A stretch of DNA of 64,000 nt from Planctomycetota bacterium (lineage in GTDB: Bacteria > Planctomycetota > Uabimicrobiia > Uabimicrobiales > Uabimicrobiaceae), in the NCBI GenBank assembly GCA_029260735.1, contig JAJDCR010000132.1, positions 1 to 64,000 on the forward strand, written 5' to 3'. Made by a program: the position numbers and the translations under genes. Positions 60,215 through 64,000 of the stretch are shown here, piece by piece (within the stretch, counting starts at the first letter, position 1; each line of letters opens with the position of its first letter). The notes beneath the pieces were generated by a model, which saw nothing but the letters and a program-made list of their open reading frames with translations, ran no database searches and was not told the origin of the DNA.

Positions 60215-61228
60215 TTATTTTATTTTATTTGGTTCTATCCAGCGACCATTCCAGCCTCCATCACTATGAAATTCTTTTACCATATCTTCGTTCCACCACT
60301 CCATTAGCTTAGGATAGAGCTGTTTCACTTCGATGAGGAATTCCTTTGAGACATATCTTATTCCTTCGATGTTTCTACATTCTGAAATTTGCTTTGATGT
60401 TAAGTTTTTAACGAATCCCAGGTCGGCTCCTCGCAGGTTGGCGTCTTGCAGGTTAGCGTCTTGCAGGTAGGCTCCTCTCAGGTCGGCTTCTTCCAGATCG
60501 GCTCCTCTCAGGTCGGCTCCTCTCAGGTCGGGTCCCAGGACGGCTTTTCTTAGGTAGGCTCCTCTCAGGTCGGCTCCTTGCAAGTTGGCTCCCCCGGCGA
60601 ATCGCAATTGGGCTCCTCTCAGGTCGGCTCCTTGCAAGTTGCCTCTCAGGTCGGCTCCTCTCAGGTCGGCTCCTCTCAGGTCAGCTAGGTACAGGTAGGC
60701 TCTTCTCAAGTTGGCTCCCATCAGGTTGGCTCCTCTCAGGTCGGCTTCTCCCAGGTTTACTCCACTGAAATCCCTAGCCCCATACCAGTACAATTCCTTC
60801 AACGCCTCAACATCATGCGCCCGATAAAGTCGGTAATACAAAGAGTTCGCACACAACGCTGCGAGCAGGATAAAACACAGCGCGATCAATCTCAGCTTCA
60901 TGAACCACTTGGCTCTCTTTTGTTTTTCCATGTTATCACTTTCCATTGAGTCATGGTCTAACGTAGCTCTCTTTATCTCGTGGCCCCCTGCTCTTCGTTT
61001 TGCTTCGGTCTCCTTGTTTTTAGAATCAAAATATTCGTCCATACCTATTTCCATTGGTTGATGTAACAATATGAGCACAAGCAGTAATGGCATCAAAAAA
61101 GTTATACAAACAAAATACCCAAGATTTAACTTTATGCTAAAAAAAGCAAAGTATAAGCACCAAAGTAAAACTAAGCACAATATCTTCGCTGGCCAATGCG
61201 ATCTGCAGTTAGTTCTGGGAATAGCCAT
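60215..61228 (-). CDS. Pentapeptide-repeat membrane protein
   Basis: A 337-residue protein. Two membrane helices lie at the N-terminus (about 15-55), and a third is near 110-130. Residues about 152-285 are pentapeptide repeats of A(D/N)LxG type ('ADLRGADLRGADLRG'), which form a four-sided beta helix. The end ('LTSKQISECRNIEGIRY') is typical of the family. The repeated DNA 'CTCAGGTCGGCTCCT' reflects this coding repeat. Function is unknown; it lies among duplicated small membrane genes. Confidence 0.85.
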   Translation of the reverse strand: MAIPRTNCRSHWPAKILCLVLLWCLYFAFFSIKLNLGYFVCITFLMPLLLVLILLHQPMEIGMDEYFDSKNKETEAKRRAGGHEIKRATLDHDSMESDNMEKQKRAKWFMKLRLIALCFILLAALCANSLYYRLYRAHDVEALKELYWYGARDFSGVNLGEADLRGANLMGANLRRAYLYLADLRGADLRGADLRGNLQGADLRGAQLRFAGGANLQGADLRGAYLRKAVLGPDLRGADLRGADLEEADLRGAYLQDANLQDANLRGADLGFVKNLTSKQISECRNIEGIRYVSKEFLIEVKQLYPKLMEWWNEDMVKEFHSDGGWNGRWIEPNKIK

Positions 61229-61246
61229 CTTTTCCAGAATGTCGGT

Positions 61247-61618
61247 TTACTCATTTACTTTGGTCTCCTTTTGTTTTACTTTAAAAATTATATAAGCGGA
61301 CATAATTACTAAAGTTACTGCTAAAATGATGAATCCGAATTCTGCTGGAGAGAGAAGTATGTATACAAAAACTAGATGTAGGAATATTTTCCTTTGTTTC
61401 TTCCCTCTTGGTACAACGACCTCCACTCCTAAAGATCTTCCCTTTACAGGGTAAACTATCTGTTCGTAAATTTTTGGAGCCGGATTTTTACCATTAACGA
61501 TATTTGCTATTCTTATTAACTTAACTCTTACGTATTCATTCCTATTCATTACCTCAATAGCCTCAGCGCCACTCAACAAAGTAACCAAGACAAACAAAAT
61601 CAATGTAGCTCTTTTCAT
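61247..61618 (-). CDS. Small exported membrane protein, family copy 1
   Basis: A 123-residue protein with a signal peptide 'MKRATLILFVLVTLLSGAEA' and one later helix (about 90-112). Similar in its start and layout to the proteins at 61615 and 62110. Overlaps the next gene by four bases (ATGA). Family unknown. Confidence 0.7.
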   Translation of the reverse strand: MKRATLILFVLVTLLSGAEAIEVMNRNEYVRVKLIRIANIVNGKNPAPKIYEQIVYPVKGRSLGVEVVVPRGKKQRKIFLHLVFVYILLSPAEFGFIILAVTLVIMSAYIIFKVKQKETKVNE

Positions 61619-62001
61619 TGCTTAGCTCCCTGCTCTTCTTCGTTTTGCTTTGTTTTTTTGCTTTTGCTTAGAATTGCTAAGGTAATTATGAACAGTGTTA
61701 GTATTAGTAAAATTAGCCCAATAAATTCTATTGGGGTTAACAGGATATAAACATAAATCAGGCATATTGAAATCCAACCTTTAAAACCGTCTTCGTTCCC
61801 AAAGGTAATTCCCAAATCTCCAAAGTTTAGTGGTTTTGTGTACACATGTGTTTCATCTGACCACGCACCAGTGTCTCCCAAGTCTTCAATAGACCCCCAA
61901 TAACGAAAACTATTAAATTCTCCATAATTCATAATCTTCACAGCCTCAGCTCCACTCACCAAAGCAACCAAGGCAAACAAAACCAGCATAGCCTTTTTCA
62001 T
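61615..62001 (-). CDS. Small exported membrane protein, family copy 2
   Basis: A 128-residue protein with signal 'MKKAMLVLFALVALVSGAEA' and a helix near 83-110. Less similar in the middle than copies 1 and 3. Function unknown. Confidence 0.7.
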   Translation of the reverse strand: MKKAMLVLFALVALVSGAEAVKIMNYGEFNSFRYWGSIEDLGDTGAWSDETHVYTKPLNFGDLGITFGNEDGFKGWISICLIYVYILLTPIEFIGLILLILTLFIITLAILSKSKKTKQNEEEQGAKQ

Positions 62002-62109
62002 AGCAAACCACCCTAACTGAGTCCCAAAGTAAAACTAAGCACAATATCTTCGCTGGCCGATACGATTCGCAGTTAGATCGGTAATAGCCATCTTTGCCAG
62101 AATGCTCGT
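62002..62109 (-). repeat. Second relic of the pentapeptide gene start
   Basis: 'AAGTAAAACTAAGCACAATA' and 'CTTCGCTGGCC' match the start of the pentapeptide gene, but the frame is broken (MAITDLTANRIGQRRYCA then stop). It confirms local duplication. Confidence 0.65.
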
Positions 62110-62484
62110 TTACTCATTTACTTTGGTCTCCTTTTTTCTATCTCTTAGCATTCTGTAAACAGAGATACTTAGTAAGGTTACTGCTAAAATAATCAATACG
62201 AGTTCTGTTAAGGTTAAAAGTATATACGCGAAAACTAAATGTAAACATATTGCACTTTGTTCCTTCCCTTCTGATACAATAATTACTACTCCTAAAGATT
62301 TTTCATGAAAAGGGGAAACTATGTATGTATAAATTTCTGGAGCCTGATCTATAGGCATAGACGAATAAATTTTAAGATATGCTCTTGCTAAAGATTTTAA
62401 GTATTCATTTTCGTTCATTATCCCAATCTCAGCACCGCTCACCAAAGCAACCAGCACAAGCAAAATTAAAATAGCTCTCTTCAT
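62110..62484 (-). CDS. Small exported membrane protein, family copy 3
   Basis: A 124-residue protein with signal 'MKRAILILLVLVALVSGAE' and helix near 90-112. Shares 'YTYIVSPFHEKSLGVVIIVS' with copy 1 ('YEQIVYPVKGRSLGVEVVVP'). Clear paralogue; function unknown. Confidence 0.7.
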   Translation of the reverse strand: MKRAILILLVLVALVSGAEIGIMNENEYLKSLARAYLKIYSSMPIDQAPEIYTYIVSPFHEKSLGVVIIVSEGKEQSAICLHLVFAYILLTLTELVLIILAVTLLSISVYRMLRDRKKETKVNE

Positions 62485-62500
62485 TTCTTAACTCCCCGAT

Positions 62501-62818
62501 CTATGCGGAACTAGCGATGGCTTCAATGAATAATATGCTGAGATACATATTAAGAAAAGTAACAAGATGTATAACTAAAATGAAAAAAAGAATCATACTC
62601 CACTTAGCTTTATCTCCAATGATTTTATTTACAACGACATAAATGGAAATTATCGTGGGTATTACAAATTGGAAAGGTGAAGACATTGGTATCAAAAGAA
62701 GAAGAACCCCTAAATAAATAAACATCCCAAACAAAAGAAATCCCCATAGAGTAAAAACAGCCAATGCATAGTAAAATAAAATAGCAGAAACAGTTTTATT
62801 GTCACGAAACATACCCAA
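62501..62818 (-). CDS. Small polytopic membrane protein
   Basis: A 105-residue protein (or 103 from ATG 62812) with about four membrane helices ('FYYALAVFTLWGFLLFGMF', 'FVIPTIISIYVVVN', 'ILFFILVIHLVTFL'). No family recognised. First gene of the leftward duplicated set. Confidence 0.6.
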   Translation of the reverse strand: MGMFRDNKTVSAILFYYALAVFTLWGFLLFGMFIYLGVLLLLIPMSSPFQFVIPTIISIYVVVNKIIGDKAKWSMILFFILVIHLVTFLNMYLSILFIEAIASSA

Positions 62819-62886
62819 CTCCCTATGATGTCACAAAACAAAAAACTAAAGAACCGCTATACTTATTGTACAAAACATTACTCAGT

Positions 62887-63036
62887 TCACGCAGTTTTTT
62901 TGTGACTCAAGCTCTCACGTACTTCCTTAATAAACGCAGCAGCCTTATCCTGACTATACGCAGCCAAAGCTTTCTTTGCTTCCTCGGCAGTACGAAAAAC
63001 TGTGTCCACAGTGTACAACTTGCCCTCGATGGTCAC
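62887..63036 (-). CDS. Small protein, unknown
   Basis: A 49-residue protein from GTG 63036 with AAGGGAATA upstream. 'AEEAKKALAAYSQDKAAAF' looks like a helix-forming, soluble domain. It may be the second half of a frameshifted gene (63030-63156). Confidence 0.4.
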   Translation of the reverse strand: MTIEGKLYTVDTVFRTAEEAKKALAAYSQDKAAAFIKEVRESLSHKKTA

Positions 63037-63102
63037 GTATTCCCTTGCGCATAGAGTCCATCGCTATCAAAGATCATCGCAAGTACTTGGTGGTCTTCGA
63101 CA

Positions 63103-63137
63103 TACTGTGTATCCTGATGTACTGTGTATCCTGATAT
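63103..63137 (-). repeat. 17-bp tandem repeat inside a broken small gene
   Basis: TACTGTGTATCCTGATR occurs twice in tandem, between an ATG coupled to the upstream gene's stop (63156) and an open downstream frame. With three copies the frame would read through. Confidence 0.5.
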
Positions 63138-63152
63138 AGTTATCTGCGGGTA

Positions 63153-63998
63153 TCATATTGCACCCTGCTCTCTCCATTGCTCAACTTGCTCTTTCGCTGA
63201 GAGAATTTGTCCACCTTTCGCTATGAGGTCATTGCAGAGCTTCTCCATTGCTTGGAATTTTTTTGCTTCCTTTGTTGGCTCAAGTAATCTAAGGTTGGTC
63301 TTGATTTCATCTCGATGGATTTCGTGTTCTAGCTCAAACTTTGGCCACCACTGCGCTGGCAATTCTTTTTCTGCAACTCGGCCAAATCCGTCTAGTAGGA
63401 AAAGAGAGTTGATCAAATCCGAGTACCCTGGTTGCTTGTACTTCGCCATCACTGGCAGCTCCAGGCATTTGTTTATTGCTGCATACTGGAATTCTTGCTT
63501 AGCATCGTATTGGTTGGTTATCGAAGAAGAGGAGCATATCTCTTTGGCTAATTCTTGCTTGCCTTCGCTTGAGCAGGATTTCATTAACTTCAACATCGTG
63601 TCAAACATCTTTTGTCTTAGCTCTGGGGTTTGTTCTTGTGCTCTTTGCTTCGCTAACTCGATGTTTGTGTGTTCGACGTAACTGGCGAACTCTCCTTTTT
63701 GGCAACCACTTTTGTACCAACCAACGATCTTTTTGCCGGAATAGATCCTCGTTAGTAATTGCCCTGAAGCACAGAACTTTATTGCTTCCTTGTGCCATTC
63801 CCAAAGTTCGACTACTTTGCCTGAGTAGTTTTTTATTGAGGAGCGATCAAAGTTAGATGAAATTGTTTCGTAAAAAGCACACGCTTTCTCAAATTCTTCT
63901 TGACTTTCACTCGTATTTGTGATAAATTTTGGAGATTCCTTTAAGGGAATTTCACTCTTCTTTTTGAGTGATTTTTCTGCTGTAGAATTAGCTGAGTT
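63153..63998 (-). CDS. Unknown protein, C-terminal part (runs off right edge)
   Basis: The minus-strand frame is open from the right edge to TGA 63153, giving at least 281 residues; no start is visible. 'VVELWEWHKEAIKFCASGQL', 'KIVGWYKSGCQKGEFASYVE' and 'RGQILSAKEQ'-like ends show a helical, charged protein. A first ATG inside, at 63608, is an unlikely start. The family is not recognised; the context is phage- or plasmid-type small genes. Confidence 0.75.
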   Translation of the reverse strand, partial: NSANSTAEKSLKKKSEIPLKESPKFITNTSESQEEFEKACAFYETISSNFDRSSIKNYSGKVVELWEWHKEAIKFCASGQLLTRIYSGKKIVGWYKSGCQKGEFASYVEHTNIELAKQRAQEQTPELRQKMFDTMLKLMKSCSSEGKQELAKEICSSSSITNQYDAKQEFQYAAINKCLELPVMAKYKQPGYSDLINSLFLLDGFGRVAEKELPAQWWPKFELEHEIHRDEIKTNLRLLEPTKEAKKFQAMEKLCNDLIAKGGQILSAKEQVEQWREQGAI

Positions 63999-64000
63999 GG

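Noticed and set aside
60480-60720. Repeated CTCAGGTCGGCTCCT units looking like a CRISPR array
   Set aside because: Units of 15 bases encode pentapeptide repeats in a membrane protein; no spacers.
1-64000. tRNA or rRNA genes, integrase, and a reverse transcriptase for DGR
   Set aside because: Looked for TTC-GAAT-type loops and RT YxDD motifs by eye; none found. A software scan could still reveal one.

Overview
The window is AT-rich DNA from a bacterium with a signalling-rich, eukaryote-like gene style: a Ser/Thr kinase with three SUMF1 domains, a TPR-CHAT protease-like protein, a PEP-CTERM protein, and a MoxR/vWA/trypsin operon. This mix is typical of Planctomycetota and related PVC lineages and of other large-genome bacteria. 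No rRNA or tRNA marker is present, so the host assignment is an inference only.

Region 1 (1-8835, minus strand) is one compact operon: subtilase, then a trypsin-like protease with a helical adaptor-like N-terminus, MoxR AAA+ ATPase, a vWA-like/SUMF1 fusion, a SUMF1 protein, and another SUMF1 protein that leaves the window. It fits the MoxR-iVWA-VMAP 'ternary' conflict systems known from comparative genomics. The SUMF1 copies differ most at the C-type-lectin-fold positions that diversity-generating retroelements mutate.

Region 2 (8836-19229) holds two decayed genes (an EVE/HNH-type nuclease remnant and an EEP nuclease remnant), a small HTH protein, the kinase-SUMF1x3 gene with a clear terminator, a PEP-CTERM protein, and a 1050-residue TPR-CHAT protein. 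A 67-bp element occurs twice, 4.5 kb apart.

Region 3 (19230-46472, plus strand) is a complete tailed-phage morphogenesis block: terminase, portal, MuF head protein with a C-terminal zinc-peptidase domain and a small overlapping partner gene, XkdF-type protease/scaffold, major capsid, connector and tail genes with a programmed -1 frameshift, tape measure, tail hub and fibres. No sheath gene was recognised, so a siphovirus-like tail is most likely. The block ends with unusual cargo: an FHA/GAF-like protein, a protein kinase and a small basic protein, translationally coupled.

Region 4 (46473-55947) is plasmid-like: two perfect palindromes in a symmetric divergent promoter, a convergent AbiEi/AbiEii toxin-antitoxin pair, a 360-bp direct repeat carrying an XRE repressor gene at both ends, small genes behind two promoters with a shared operator-like motif, a tandemly duplicated iteron origin, a Rep protein and a truncated ParA. 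Phage genes next to iteron Rep/ParA suggest a phage-plasmid or an integrated remnant of one.

Region 5 (55985-64000, mostly minus strand) contains a RecU-like resolvase, many tiny overlapping phage- or plasmid-type genes, several families of small membrane proteins created by local duplication, a pentapeptide-repeat membrane protein, gene fragments, and an unknown gene running off the right edge.
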